Assembly (NCBI GenBank): GCA_025738555.1
Contig: JAOVFP010000023.1
Span: 1,736,001 to 1,800,000 of the forward strand
Direction: 5' to 3'
Source: Cyathus striatus
Lineage: Eukaryota; Basidiomycota; Agaricomycetes; Agaricales; Nidulariaceae
Length of the DNA: 64,000 bases
Shown here: positions 1 to 12,735 of the stretch, piece by piece
Numbering within the stretch: position 1 is the first letter of the stretch
Layout of the letters: the number at the start of each line of letters is the position of its first letter
The notes under the pieces: generated by a model
The model's database searches: none
The model's input: only the letters and a program-made list of their open reading frames with translations
Told to the model about the DNA's origin: nothing
Position numbers and translations under genes: made by a program

Positions 1-440
1 TATAATTTGTTAATGATATTTACATTAACATCACCATCCCAGCTGTTTGCATCACGCTCGCGACTTGGTTTGGCTTTCTCCACCTCGTTGACACCGATAT
101 TCACATTTTCGATGGTACTGGCCACCACTGTCACTATTAACACAGCGACGAAAAGAGCGTAAAGAAAACGCCCCAGCGTTCTTCTTGTGTATGGTTCCGG
201 AGCAAGGAACTTTTGCAAGTTTTGGTAGGGCCCGCCGTAGGGATATCTATCTCTTTCTGTCGTGGGCGAAAGCGCAACGTGCGCAGTAGCTGCAGATGTC
301 GACCCATAAGGAGGCGGTGGTGCTACTCCCTGTGGTCGCGCAGCAGGTGATAGGATCACATTGGGGTAGCTAGCTGGCGATTTCAAGGGAGATCTTTCCC
401 CTGAAACGATGGGAGAATCTTGTTCCTCAATGATGATCAT
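1..440 (-). CDS. Proline-rich single-pass membrane protein, truncated by window edge
   Basis: The minus-strand frame from the ATG at 440 stays open to base 1, giving about 145 residues before the window ends. The N-terminus is Pro/Ser/Ala-rich with a PPPPYG patch. A hydrophobic segment (LYALFVAVLIVTVVAS) lies near residues 88-105, followed by a charged region that may contain an intron donor close to the edge. The layout of a proline-rich tail then one membrane helix matches the gene at 5188-6851, so I take the two as paralogs flanking KRI1. The latter resembles an uncharacterised basidiomycete family (DUF7330-like; name from memory, not searched). The function is unknown. The conserved beta-rich ectodomain expected downstream lies outside the window. 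Confidence 0.6.
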   Translation of the reverse strand, partial: MIIIEEQDSPIVSGERSPLKSPASYPNVILSPAARPQGVAPPPPYGSTSAATAHVALSPTTERDRYPYGGPYQNLQKFLAPEPYTRRTLGRFLYALFVAVLIVTVVASTIENVNIGVNEVEKAKPSRERDANSWDGDVNVNIINKL

Positions 441-793
441 CGTAGACAACGTAGACTTTGCAGTACCTCAGACCTCGAAATTTGCGGGGGATTGTGAGTC
501 AACTCGAAAGCCGCAGTACACGGCGCAGGTATGGATATATAAACATATCTAATCTTGCCAGAAATAAACATTTCTTTATCGCTGCTGTAATGTTCATTAA
601 AGACGACTGTGCCTTGACTGTGCCATATGGTCCCATGATGGACTACGCAAGCTACGCATTGTCGGCAGGGTCAGCGCTCAGCGCTTCGAAGATGGCTTGA
701 GATTGGTTCGAGTGAAGTTGGTGTGAAGTCGCGATCTCACCCAATTCAACTGCATCGTGGTCGATCGGTCCTCACCGGCCGGTCACATTCGAC

Positions 794-801
794 TCACGTG
801 A
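794..801. promoter_or_regulatory. TCACGTGA palindrome upstream of KRI1
   Basis: A perfect 8-bp palindrome with a CACGTG core lies about 80 bp before the KRI1 ATG at 880. CACGTG is bound by bHLH factors of the Cbf1/Pho4 type in fungi. A role here is inferred from position only. Confidence 0.3.
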
Positions 802-879
802 TCGAGGATTTTTCGACATTCTGTCACTGAATCTCTGGTCACCGTTGTCGGCGACGACGACGAACCTAAATTTCTTGAT

Positions 880-3406
880 ATGCTGTCCGACTCCGACTCC
901 GAGGGAAACTTCGAAAACGTCAAGCTCACGATTAACGAGCACTATGCAAAGGCGTTCCAGTACAAGAAGGAGAGGGAGGAGCTAGAGAAACGTGAATCTA
1001 AATGCTTTTGGCTCCGTTCTGTATTGCAACTTTTCTGACAAAGCTTATAGTAAAGGCAAAATATGGCTCTGACTATGAAGAAGAGGATGCAGAGGATTTA
1101 TCTACCGACTCTGAGTCTGCTGAATCTGAGGATGAAGACGGAGAGGAGTTGACTCCGACTGTCGATGCTGCTATTCTGAGGACCCTTGCAAGGATTAAGA
1201 GGAAAGATCCTGATATATATACGCAGAAGGATGTCTTTGCAGGTGAGTGTGTATTGCATCTTTTCTATGCTTAATTCTTATTTCTTTGTAGAGGAGCAAC
1301 AGAAAGTCTCTTCCGTGACTCTGAATAAGAAAAAGAAGGGAGACAAGGTATATTTTGCGGGTCTGTGCGACTACATCGGACGCTCATTATAGTCTCAGTC
1401 AAAGCGTATTACGCTACGACAAGCCGCCCTCGAAGAAGTCCTAGAAGGCTCACGCTCACCGTCTCCAGAACCTCTAACACACGTCGCCGAACAACGAGCA
1501 CTTCGCGACGAAACTATCAGCGCGTTCCACACTGCCGTCCAGGACGTCGAAGAAGACGATGATCTCCTCGTACCTCGCGAGAAGACAAAGGATGAGCTTG
1601 AAAGAGATGCAGAAGAGTATCGCTCTTTCTTGGAGAGGGAGGTTGGGGACCTGAAGGAACTTGTTACCGTGGATGAAAATCCTTCAAATGTTGAAGACGA
1701 GAGGGATGGAAAAGAGTCGAAGAAGAAGAAGAAGAAAAAGGGAAAGAAGGGGGAAGAGGCTGGCGATGAGAACGGGAAGAAGAAATCAAAGGCTGAAAAG
1801 GACCAGGATTTCCTCATGAAGTGCGTATATGCGTCCACAATTACACGTTTCATAACATCTGAACGATTATCCTACGCAGCTATATCCTAAACCGAGGCTG
1901 GATAGACAGATCCAAGCAACATATACCAACCTACAACGAAATCACAGGCGGAGACAAATCCAAGAAGAAAAAATCCAAGGCCGAAGCTGACGGATCGGAG
2001 CACTCTGGAGAAGACCAACTCTCAGGCGAAGATGACGACGCCAATCTCTCCGATGCATCCTTCGAGTCTCTAGCTTCACACTTCGAAGCATCCTACAACC
2101 ATCGCTTTGAAGAACCAGGAGCAGCCTCCATTGCTGCCTTCCCGCGTAATATTGGCTCTACTGTCCGTCGAGAAGAAAATCCACGTAAAGAGGCCAGGGA
2201 GCGTCGGAGGCAGAGGAAGGAGGAGGAGATTCAGAAGCGGAAGGAGGAGGTGAGAAGGTTGAAGGCGCTCAAGATGCGTGAAATACGGAGGAAGCTGGAT
2301 ATGATTGGCATGGAGGGTGGGTTATTGAAGAAGGGTGAAGGTGCGGAGGCCGGCGGAGTCGTTGATGAGGCTTTGAAGGAGCTTGATCTTGAGGGTGAAT
2401 GGGACCCGGAGAAGCATGATCAGCAGATGGCAGGACTTTTCGATGGCGAAGGTGAAATGGAGGTGGAGGATGATGGTGAAGAATGGGATGACGGCGCAGA
2501 GCTTGATGCAGATGGGAAGCCTCGCTGGGCGGATGATGTTGATATTGGCGACATACCCATGTCGGATGATGACGCGTATCCCGTGGAAGGCAGTAGCAAA
2601 AAGGAGAAGAAAAAGAAGAAAAAGAAAAAGAAGGGTGGAGAGGAGGAAGAGGACTTCGGTGTTGATATTGACAAGATGGACGCAGAAGTCGAGCAGGACG
2701 ATGAAGAATGGGATGGCACTGAAGAAATGCGCAAACGAAAGCTAGACCAGTACATGGAAGATATCTATAAGCTCGAATTCAACGACATAGTGTGTTGATG
2801 TTTTATTTTGTGTTTCGTTTGCTTATTACAGTGACTATATAGGTTGGCGATCTCCCAATACGGTTCAAATACGTTCCTGTCGAGCCCCAGAGTTTCTCCC
2901 TGACGCCTACTGAAATCCTCATGGCTACGGACAAGGAGCTGAATGAGTTCATGGGTATCAAGAAATATGCTCCCTATCGTCAGGAGAAAGACCGTCGTTG
3001 GGACAAGAGCCGACAAGAGAAACTCGGCGAGATCAAGTCAGCCATTCAAGAACGCATGGCGAGGAAGGGCATGGATTGGGTAACCGAAGGCGGCGATAGT
3101 TCGAAACGCGAGGCCAAACCCAAGAAACGGAAGGGTAAGAAGGAGCGGATGAAAGCTAAGGGAGTAGTTGGAGAGCCGTATGAAGAGAAAATGGATGTCG
3201 ACGAGGAAGATGCTACGGTCCGGGCAGCAGAGCCGTCTGAGGACAAGAGCAAGAAAAGGAAACGGTCAAAGGAGGCTGAGAGTCAGGAAGTTCAGGCTGA
3301 CAGTACCAAACATGCAGAGGATGGAAATGGTGGTGAAAAGAAAAAGAAACGTCGGCGGCATAGAAAAAAGGAAGGAGAGGGTGTGGCGGCGGCGAGCGAG
3401 TCGTAG
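880..3406 (+). CDS. KRI1: KRI1, nucleolar ribosome-biogenesis factor
   Basis: Six exons: 880-991, 1051-1242, 1292-1347, 1393-1820, 1880-2789, 2843-3406. All introns are 45-59 nt and phases agree, giving 753 residues. Family landmarks are LKAKYGSDYEEED near residue 38, DAAILRTLARIKRKDP near 80, RGWIDRS near 285, and the C-terminal DLPIRFKYVPVEP and LNEFMGIKKYAPYR blocks, followed by a Lys/Arg-rich tail. Acidic and lysine runs alternate through the middle, as is usual for KRI1. In yeast, Kri1 is a nucleolar protein needed for 40S subunit maturation and interacts with Krr1. The start at 880 gives MLSDSDSEG, a normal family N-terminus. Confidence 0.93.
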
Positions 3407-5187
3407 GGTGGAGGTAGAGTGCGCTGTGTGGAATTTACACGATACCCGCAAGATTTCCCTTGATGTCCCTCTGATCTTTGGATCCCTCTGTATACGCTGT
3501 TATATGGTTTCGCGATCGGCAGCACCTTGCAAGCTCTTACTGTTGCTCAGACGGACCGGATAGATTTGTGAATGTCTTTCCGGTGTCATTCCGCGGTATT
3601 CATCCGTACGATAGTGGGGATGGATCATACACTGAATTTAAAGACGTCAAAGCCGAACGTAGTCTCATTCGCGAGGAGACCCAGGTGCACAGTTTCGTAA
3701 GGTTTTCTTCTCATGGTGTTCATGTGGAGTCTGGAGAGCGATCCCAACCTTGGGAGTTCACTAATAATCCATTGATAGCACGGTAGCGGAGATGAGCACG
3801 GAAAGTTGCGTATGAAATTAATGAAGAGTTATGTTAAGACGTGCTGATAATAAACCAAGGGGTGTAAGGCGACGCATACATTCCGGGAGAAGTTAGCGGT
3901 TCTGTGAAATTTACAGCAATCTATCATCACCTAGGAAACCCCGCCTAAATGAAAGAATCTTGAAAGCACAAGAGAAAGAGTGACGTGCAAACCATATTAG
4001 CGTTAAGCTGGAGCATCGTGGTCGACTGACAGATGGGAATGACTAAGGATCTGTGAGACTGTAAATCTTCGACTGGCAGCACTGTCTCCCGAGTTTAGTA
4101 TCTAGTATCGTTGCACCAGAAGATAAGATCTAGCGTCCACAGTCGGATTCGGAAGCGTGGCGCGGTGTGCCTCGATAGGGGCAAGATATTATGGTTTCTA
4201 ACGTTCTGACTGTAACAGCTTTTATTGAAGGCACGGATTCGACTAACATTTCACTAGCGCTCAGTCGCGACGTTCACTAAAGGACCGAGGGCCATAGGAA
4301 ATGCTGGTCGATGCTGTAATGAATGCTGTAATACTAAAATAAAAGGTGAGGGATCACTTGCTGTAAGTATGTCCAAAATTCAAATTATTTGCTTCCTTTC
4401 AACAGGTCTTACGTTCCGTATTTCCGCCCCGCTTAATGTCCGGCTTCGCGAACACGAGCCAGGTAGCTAGCTGTTCACATAACGGCATAAAATGCGTAGC
4501 CATCTCTAGCAAGCTAGAAGCAGTGGGATACTCCAGTGTTACTCTTTTCAAGGTTTCTACAGAAATATTGCGCAGAACATACCAGTTAAATGTGACGCCC
4601 ATGTGCAGTGTAGAGGAAGTACTCCAGAACGACGGCTTTTTTGTTTACACCTAAATAGGGGGTCGAAGAAGTCTATTACAGGTTTCGCTTGGATTTCGCG
4701 TCTTATTCAACGACTCGCCGAGCCCGAATCCCAGTCGGGGCGTGGTGAATGAAGGATATGAGAGCCAAATGTGCTAGGTATCATCCATAAAGTAGACAGG
4801 GTAATGAATTGGTGTGAAATTTGGAAATCCCGACGGGCTTTGCGGTGCGCGACCTGTCCCACTATCTGCTACTACTGTTAAGAATCAATTCTGGAGCGCG
4901 TCGGGGCACTGGATCAGCACGTGAACGCATGCCCACACGGCGAGTCGGCGACGGGACCACGATGACATCACCTCTCAATCTCCATATAACTGGGCGCGAC
5001 CACTCACAGTGCGTGCGCAGCCACAACCACACGAGTCACCTTGAGAGTCGAGATAACGAATCCGCAGGCGCAGTTAAAAGTTGTCAACAATCAAAGAACC
5101 GGTATCTGAACCACACCTGTTGTTATAGTTTATAACCCATCGCAGTGTCCCTTCAGTGAATTCAATACCACCTTTGACAGGTAAACC
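3407..5187. other. Intergenic, no gene recognised
   Basis: The stretch begins with the KRI1 3' flank. The open frames here (for example plus 3478-3786 and 4821-5135) are short, lack splice-linked partners and show no recognisable domain. I see no RNA gene or repeat. Confidence 0.5.
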
Positions 5188-6851
5188 ATGATCAAGGATA
5201 CACCCTCTCCACCCCAAGCGGGAAACGCTTCACAAAATGAAGCTGCTTATGTTCGCCCTCCCCCAGCGGGACCACCTCCGTCCTATGGAAGTCAGTCTGC
5301 TCAGCCATACCCAATAGTGCAACCATATCCTGTGGTAGAATTTGTCGTATATCGCCAGCCTCCCATCGTCAGGTTCTGTAGAGCGTTTATGATAGCCGCT
5401 TTAATATGGCTACTATTCAGTGCTTTGGTTCAAAGTATAGTTTCCCTTGCCAATTGGTCTCATCGTCACCGACATGGACGAGTAAGTCTTTACGTGCACA
5501 ATGATTATATCTAGTGCTAACATTTAGTTTAAAGTGGAATAGCGAGTGGCCCACAGATTACGCAGTACCCGTTGAAATTAGTGCCGACCATTGCTTTGAC
5601 TGGTGGACCACGGAATCGTTCACGCAGAATACCTTGCCTACGTCTTCTGATTCTTCAAGTCTATACGCTTCTAAGTCGACTTTCGAACTTCCGTTGTCAT
5701 CGGAAAACTTGTTCCTGATATCGCGCGGTCCATTATCAGCTGGCGTTGCTGATATTGTGTCATCCAAGGATATCGATCGTGACACTGTGAGAGTAAATGT
5801 CACTGTCAAGTATTTCCGAGAAGAAATTCGAGATTTAGTCAAAGTATGCAATGTGGCAAGAAAGAAGGGGAACACGGTGTAGGCATTTTCGTGAGTGTAC
5901 TCGCTAGTTAATTTGGAGTTAGAATAAACTGACTCGCTGATAGTCACCCAATCGGCCACAGTGGCCCAGTTGGTCTAGTAAAGAAGATCATGCACATGTT
6001 GAAATCGTCGTCACCATTCCGGAGGCTCTGGCATATGGACGTGAAATCATCAAGGGGTTCGAAACGGACTTGCCCAATACTGCCCAGCGACTAGATGACT
6101 TTGCTGCGAAGATAGAATTCAAGCGTATACTGTTGAAGGGTTCGAATACCCCGATATATGTGAAGGTGAACGTTCGCATCATTGAGTGTATAGAGCAATG
6201 TCTCATCGAACCATAGTCTGTTTACGCCGTCGACGCGAAGATCGAAAACTCCAATGGACCTATCGAAGGCGTTTTCAATGCTACAAAATCACTTGTCCTT
6301 CACACTTCAAATTCGCCGATAGAGGTAGAGGTTGGTCTTCTGAACGAAGCTAAGGGTGCGACAACTCAGCTCGATATGCATACTAGTAACGGGTATGAGT
6401 GTTAGCGCCACTTTCATTGTCCATGTGTGCTCAGCGCTCGATCTTTTATAGGCCCCTAAAGTCAAAGATCAGCCTTCTCACCCCCTCCAAGCAGGGAGGA
6501 AACTTCAAAGTTACAGCAAAGACTTCGAATAATGTGGCGGAGCTCGAGTTCCCGGCGTCACCCGTCGACTCTGTTCTCGAACTTGAAGCAAAATCGACCA
6601 ATGGTCCCTTGACGGTTTCACTCAATCCCGCATATGAGGGCAAGTTTTCTTTGTCAACGACCAACTCTCCAGCTGTAGTTAGCCAAAATAAGGATGTCGA
6701 AGATCCTTCTGGGAAAGGTCGCAGACGAAATATTTCGCGTAGCTCCGTGTGGAAGCGTGTTCAAGGACAGGTATCTTGGTCTGAGAAGGGGAAAGACAGG
6801 GGTAACGTTATTATGACCACTTCCAATTCGCCAGTATCTCTGGACCTGTAA
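5188..6851 (+). pseudogene. Proline-rich membrane protein gene with one frameshift
   Basis: Predicted exons are 5188-5481, 5535-5890, 5944-6165, 6217-6392 and 6452-6851. The N-terminus is proline-rich (PPPAGPPPSYG), followed by one membrane helix near residues 68-88 and then a long beta-rich region with repeated TSN motifs (TSNSPIE, TSNNVAE, TTSNSPV). This looks like a DUF7330-type ectodomain (name from memory). The reading frame breaks in the purine run around 5865-5875: upstream it reads ...DLVKVCNVARK, while the continuation EGEHGVGIF is in another frame and no intron fits between them. Everything after the break is open and splices cleanly. So this is either a recent single-base lesion or an assembly error, not old decay. 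It is a paralog of the gene at 1-440. Confidence 0.65.
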
Positions 6852-8978
6852 TGGGGATATTTTGTTAGTAGCCGTGCGGATATTAGTTTTATGCACCCAT
6901 GTATTTGTATTAACATACGTACTGTGTATTCGTCGAAGAGCTAATACGATACGTTTGTTCATTAAGCTAATGGCCGCCATCTAGCTGGTCTCATCAGTGA
7001 GACGGCTTGGAGAGAAAGAGTTTTCTCTGAGACTCTCCCTTAGGAGTTGTTAGTGTAAAAACCGTCAAGCTCGAATTTAGACAATTGAAGGATACTAGTA
7101 AAGTTTAAAAACACGAAGCAATGACAAAAGTCACTCGAAAGGTCATCGGAGGTTTGTGGTCCAAAGAAGACACGTTATTTGGTTGTGTTGAATTTTCACG
7201 CTGTTGGCTACTTGTCGAATCGGATCGACTTCAAGTTCTTACCAACTTCTTACGCTCGAGTTTTCAACATAATCCAACAGTCCACTCTGGGACGATTGAT
7301 TCAAGCACGCTGAAGACAGTATCAGTCGAAAGAGCCTATTGCTACACGTGCTGTCACCAGCCTATTATAAGCTCGAGGTGCTAAATTTGACGGACAGTCC
7401 GACAGCCTGTCAGTGATATCGATTAAAAGTACTCTTACTTCGACTACGCTATCGGCGGTAATGGACACAGGCAACTATTTAAAAGTAGGCTAGACTTTGT
7501 TTAAATCCGTACTGCTTAGGAAGCTTTTGACTCTGAGAAACGCGTCTAGTTTCAATTCAGGTGCTCCTTCAACGCAGCCTACCAGGAGGCTTCATGAATT
7601 CCGAAAGACTTTTCACATATCACTTACGACTTCGATTTCTGATTGCAGATAAGCAAGTAGATGATAATAATCATTGTCCTCCTTCGTTATAGGTATCACG
7701 GACGTAATCAAGTGATTCATCTTATCAGGATCCACGAAGCTTGGCGCAATTCGTTCTAGTCTCTACGCAGTAAACTGCAACTCGAAGCGCTACGGTACCA
7801 TGCACTCTCCAACTGGTCAAGACCACGACTTAGTATGTTTCAGAGATCGCCCTCGCAACACCTGAATCCTTTTTTACCTGGTGTTGTCAATACTCGGATC
7901 AATCAAAGACGGCATTAAGAACAGCAGGCGGCGTAGTCCAGTACAGTAATAACTCCTCTTTCACTTTCATGTTCGTGAGGTGAAGGGGAATTCATCACAA
8001 ATTTTCACGTAAATGCACTACCTGTCTCCTCGGACGATACGTCAACCACACGCTCCCCAGCGAAATAGATGAGGTGTTACCCCACCGCATGCGCATTATT
8101 ACGAGCCATTCTCCACGCGCAAACCTACGTGAGAGGGGAGAGAAAAGAGGGGGTTGAATGGGGGTGCACTGGGGGATCGTCCTGAGACTCTGCTCTAGAT
8201 TCCAGAAATAATTTGGGTTGGGACCCATTGTGGGTAAGCCTGTCCTGCCTATAGGAGCAGCGGAAGGCAGTGAACCAATATCGACTCATACAGCCAAATG
8301 AGATCATGTTTTCCAGTTACCGTCATCGCCCTGGATGCGCGCCTTATGCAGGGCGCAATAAGAGCGTGCCGTTCACACGGATGCGTACCTCCACCGAGAA
8401 GTTCCACATTGTCGGTAGCTTCGTTGACAGAAACGAAAGGGGCCAACTATCATCCCATGATCATACCTTCCCAAGCACGTTGCATCGAATCGAACCCGCC
8501 CGATATATGAATACTGTACGAGGGAAACGGTAATGAATATTGAACGAGTGACAATGTTATACAAACGAGTGCGATGGCAACGATACATGATTCTACTAAA
8601 TGGGGCATGACCTGAACGAATACAGGAATCTGCGGGTATCCAAGAACAAAAAAAGCCACCGACTGACCGACCCCCTACCGACGGTCCAACATCCAGCCCA
8701 TGATCCTCCGCCAAGATAACAGCCATTAATGACCGGGGACAGACGCAGCGACAGCACGTCATAATAGTTTTGGTACAGTATCAATAATGAAAATATTCTC
8801 ACGATACATATGGAGTTGATAAGCAAAATCAAGAGAAAGAGAAGATAGTTTCCGTGAGGAATCAGAAAACCCTAACATAACAGTAATTAGAACCATCGAA
8901 TGGAATGAAATTCATGAGTTGTCGTACGTACCCGTAACATAGAGACCCCCCCTCTTCCCAGAACCCAAACAGGAGAGC
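6852..8978. other. Intergenic, no gene recognised
   Basis: About 2.1 kb with only short, overlapping frames on both strands (for example plus 7121-7384 and 8270-8533). None has a recognisable motif or consistent splice partner. Confidence 0.5.
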
Positions 8979-10212
8979 TCAACTCGACTTGCCCAACCGC
9001 GACGGCAGATTCGCACAAAACGCAGCAATGCAATTCGACTTGTTCCTAGGTCTCGCAGTGTTATTCGGTATAGGGAAGTACCCTACGGAATCCTTCGGGT
9101 CCGATATTGGAAAATGAGGTTCAAGGAGCATGAACGACGTGTTGTACTCTTCGAAAAACAGCGTTTTCCCCTTGGGCTAGAAAAAGAGAGACAAGATCAG
9201 CACATTTTCCCCGATCAGATGGAAAATGAAAAAAGCGACCTACGAGCGCAGCAAACAGAGGACTCGAGGGGGAATCTATGAATTCGTCCGAGCTAAGACC
9301 GCCATCACTTGGTACAGGCGCCGGGTATGAAGAGTCCATGTGTACCGTGCTAGACACGGCGGAATCCGTAGTGTATGTAGGCGACAGAGCGTCCGTGAAC
9401 GTCCTCGCGTCGTCCGACTCGCTGTCTGAGCCGTCGGAGGTAGGAAATCGAGAGATGACATGGGCATGCCGTGATCTTGAGGGATTGAGTGGGGACGGGC
9501 GGTATTTTGTCTTGCTGCCCCTAGCTAGAAGCGCGTCTTCGTAAGAGGGTGGTGAGGGAGATGCACTGGCAGCGGCAGGTACAGCGGGTGCAGGTGCAAG
9601 TGTAGGAGTAGAAGCATGAGAAGGTGCAGGGGTACGAACAGGAGTAGCCTCTCGCACACGCACGGCATCAGCCCAGCATATCGCCGCAAACGCATCATAC
9701 GGGCAAAGGAGCAGCTCGTCATCCAACCCCTCCAGACACGTCAAGTCCACCCCAACATGCAGCGTGGTAGGATCAAACAGGGAGGAAAGCACAGACATAT
9801 CGTCCTCGTCAAGCCCAGACTCGTCCTCTGACTCTGTCTCGGTTTCCTCCTGGTCGGCAGAGGTCAACTCAAACGAGCTCGTATAAGAGTCTTCGAGTTT
9901 TGAGAGCACATCACTGGGTATTGTTTGTGGTGATCGGAGCGTCGTTTGGACATCTATCAACGCGGCCCAGGAGAGGACTTCTGGGAAGGGATCGGTGTCT
10001 TCTGTGGATGTGCTGGGATTCCTGCGAGAATGCTGATGAAGGGGAGAAAGGGAGGAGGAAACATGATGAGAGGAAGCGTCAGAAGAAGCGTTACGAGGCA
10101 GAGAGAAGATCGATGCGGTGTGGATATGGGTAGGTGGAGTGGTAGGGGGAAGGAAGGAGGGACTTACGCCTATCTGTTGCCGCCGCTGTTGTTGATGGAG
10201 CCTAGTATCCAT
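8979..10212 (-). CDS. Ser/Thr/Pro-rich protein of unknown function
   Basis: Best model: exons 10212-10168, 10032-9244 and 9176-8979, in phase throughout, 343 residues. The first intron (135 nt, donor gtaagt) is optional: reading through it stays in frame and gives a 388-residue form. The second intron (67 nt) is required, because without it the protein stops early and the well-formed C-terminus (EPHFPISDPKDSVGYFPIPN...) is lost. The protein has a Gln/Arg-rich start, an acidic middle (ETESEDESGLDEDD), an Ala/Pro-rich low-complexity stretch and an SDGSDSESDD cluster that could be phosphorylated. There is no signal peptide or membrane helix. I recognise no domain. Confidence 0.7.
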
Positions 10213-12046
10213 TGGCGAAGGTGTTGCGGATCCTCGGGGATGGAGAAGGATTTGAACGAAGGATGGGGGGAGGGAGAGGGGGGGGTGAGAGATCAACGAA
10301 AGAGAGTGGTTAAGTAGGTAAAGTAGATAGATAGGCAGTAAACGCCCACACACGACCAGGTTTTCGGCGATCCGGGACCTGCCCTGTTTGAACGGTGGCT
10401 TGATTATATACTTGGTCCCCAATTAGAAATGGAAACTGCGGGAGGGGGGCAGGCCAGTCCAAAAGAAGCAAGACAAGCCAGTAAGTAGGTAGACAGGCAA
10501 GCAGGCGTGATTTCGATGGGGTGTGTGTGTAACGAGATGCCGAAAAAGGGACCCTAAACTTCGGAAGGCCCGCTGGGAAGGACGGAAGGGAAGCTAAACT
10601 ACCAGCCTCTGTGCAGCACACCCAGGTGGCGTTTAAGATTGTACGATAGGCAGTTAGTTCTGAGCCAACGCCAGGAGAGCAAGGTAAGGTTAGCTTTTTC
10701 TGGGTAAGTGGAGATTACTTGATCTCTGTTGTCGGCCGCGAGGAGTGGGATAAAGAAGTGGGGGCAAGTTTTTGCAAGTTCGGAGAAGGATCAAAGAAGG
10801 AGGGGAGTTGGGCAGGTGGGGACAGAGGGCATGGATGGCGAAGCTTTAGGGATTGACTCTTGACATTTTATATGTAAGCCTCCATAATTACTTTGGCCAG
10901 GCCAGATAGACGGGTGGTTACGCTACGCTTGCAGCGTTTAATTGTTTCAGCGGAGTATGAACGCCCGTGCTCCTGTTCCGAAGACCCAGTTCCAATTGTG
11001 AGAGCGGCAACTACATTGAGTAGGGATAGTAGCTGTTTCATACCAACTAATAATTAGACCATGGGACCATCAATAGCAAAAAAACTGTACCTCACCAGTC
11101 ATCTCTTTTCTTCCATACCCCAAATAGCTCTATCTAAGAAGTAAAGAACGGGCTAACAGCTCGAAGGAAAGAATTGAGATGAATAAGATGTTATCATTGT
11201 TACCACGGCTGTCATATTGTCTAAATGTCAGTGTTGTCCGCCTAACGCTCTATAGACAACATCGGCATCAGGCGCGAATAATAACTGCGCCCGTTGTACC
11301 ACGTGCCACGTGTTATGGAGGTGGCACTCTATTGCCGCCGCCGCGCCCTTTACAATTGCTTTAGTTGAATATCCACTGCATACAATTAGCATACAAAAAT
11401 CAAAAGGGTTGGATTGTGTTGAAACCAAGGTGAAACGGTCGCCGGTCGGCAAGATACCGCTCCTCAGAAAAAGGAGATATGAATTCGTCTCCGAACTTCT
11501 AATTAACAAAGGGTAGTCAGTATACAAAAAGTAAAGAAAGTACTGTGTGAAACTCTACCTGCGATGGGATTCTGAGAACACTGGAAGAAACAGCTCCAAC
11601 GGATTCTCGTCTGGCGACGATGGTCATAGCGATGATAGATGAATACACTGGATGATCACGTTACAGATCACATTGAGAACCGCTCGCAAGTCATTTTTGG
11701 AAGTGAACTAAAAGAAGTGATATGATAATTGCCTAAGTAAGTAGACAGTGCTGTGGTTCAAATTGAAGAGGAAATAGTATACACATGAATGACGAGACGG
11801 ATACGCGACGAGACGAGAGACGATAGCGATGACGATGCGATTGAGAAATTTGATGAAAGAAAAAGTAAACGAGGGCGAAGGCGAAAATTGAACATGAGGC
11901 TGTCCAGCAATGAAATGCGAAGCACGAAGCCAGGGGAAAAGCAAGTCGAAAGTCGAAAGAAAGAAGGCAAAGACGGAAAAAGACCAGCATCCTAAAAAAA
12001 TTCCGAAACCCAAAATCCCAACGAGAAATGACCACCAAAAAAACGA
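10213..12046. other. Intergenic between two minus-strand genes
   Basis: This is the upstream flank of the gene at 8979-10212 and the 3' flank of the next. The part before about 10.9 kb is purine/pyrimidine-skewed, as in fungal leaders. Frames such as minus 10310-10621 show no motif. A double E-box lies at 11300-11312. Confidence 0.5.
11300..11312. promoter_or_regulatory. Two adjacent CACGTG boxes
   Basis: CACGTG occurs at 11300-11305 and again at 11307-11312, one base apart. Paired E-boxes suggest bHLH binding, but the nearest start codons are over 1 kb away, so the target is unclear. Confidence 0.3.
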
Positions 12047-12688
12047 TCACATCGTCGCACCACTAATGCTCCCCCCCTTCCCTTTCCGTCGAAAGCGAGC
12101 GGTGAACCCCCTCGCACGCGCAATCCACCCCTTCTCTCGTTCCCTCTCCCCACCCGCAATGGTCATTCTCGACTTCTGATTTCTCAGCGCGCCAGCTCCA
12201 TCAGATGCCCCCGTATGCACGCTCACACTCGTACCCTCCTCCTCTCCTTCAACCTCGACAGTCTTCTCCTGCACCGAAACGCCAATGACAAGTCCAGCCC
12301 CAGGATCACTCAATTTGGGACTGAGCACCGACGCGCTCCGGGCGCGGGACAGTTTCCTTGGGATCATGTTCCCCACCTTTCTGGAGATGGAGGTGCGTCC
12401 CGCGATTTGATGCACCTGAGTTATGTGGTTTGATTCTTCGGTGTGGGAGTGATCAGTTGATACGGAGGCGAAGGAGGCTGTGCTGGAGTTCTATCATGTA
12501 AGAGGTTAGTGACCGGAGAAGGGAGAAGGGAAGAAGGGAGGGGGACGTACAGCTATTTGTGCTTGGAAGAAGGGGGAGTGGGAGGCTATGGATGAAACGA
12601 GGTTGGGTGTTGGAGGACCTGATGAGGATTTGTAAAAGTCATCTGCTGAAGTCAACTAATACGCCGCATCAGCCCCGCGTATAACATA

Positions 12689-12735
<47 letters not shown>

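Noticed and set aside
1395..1853. Minus-strand frame of 152 codons
   Set aside because: Shadow of KRI1 lysine and acidic runs; the Phe/Ser runs are the complement of AAG/GAA codons.
3478..3786. 102-codon plus frame after KRI1
   Set aside because: No motif, no splice partner and a position in the KRI1 3' flank.
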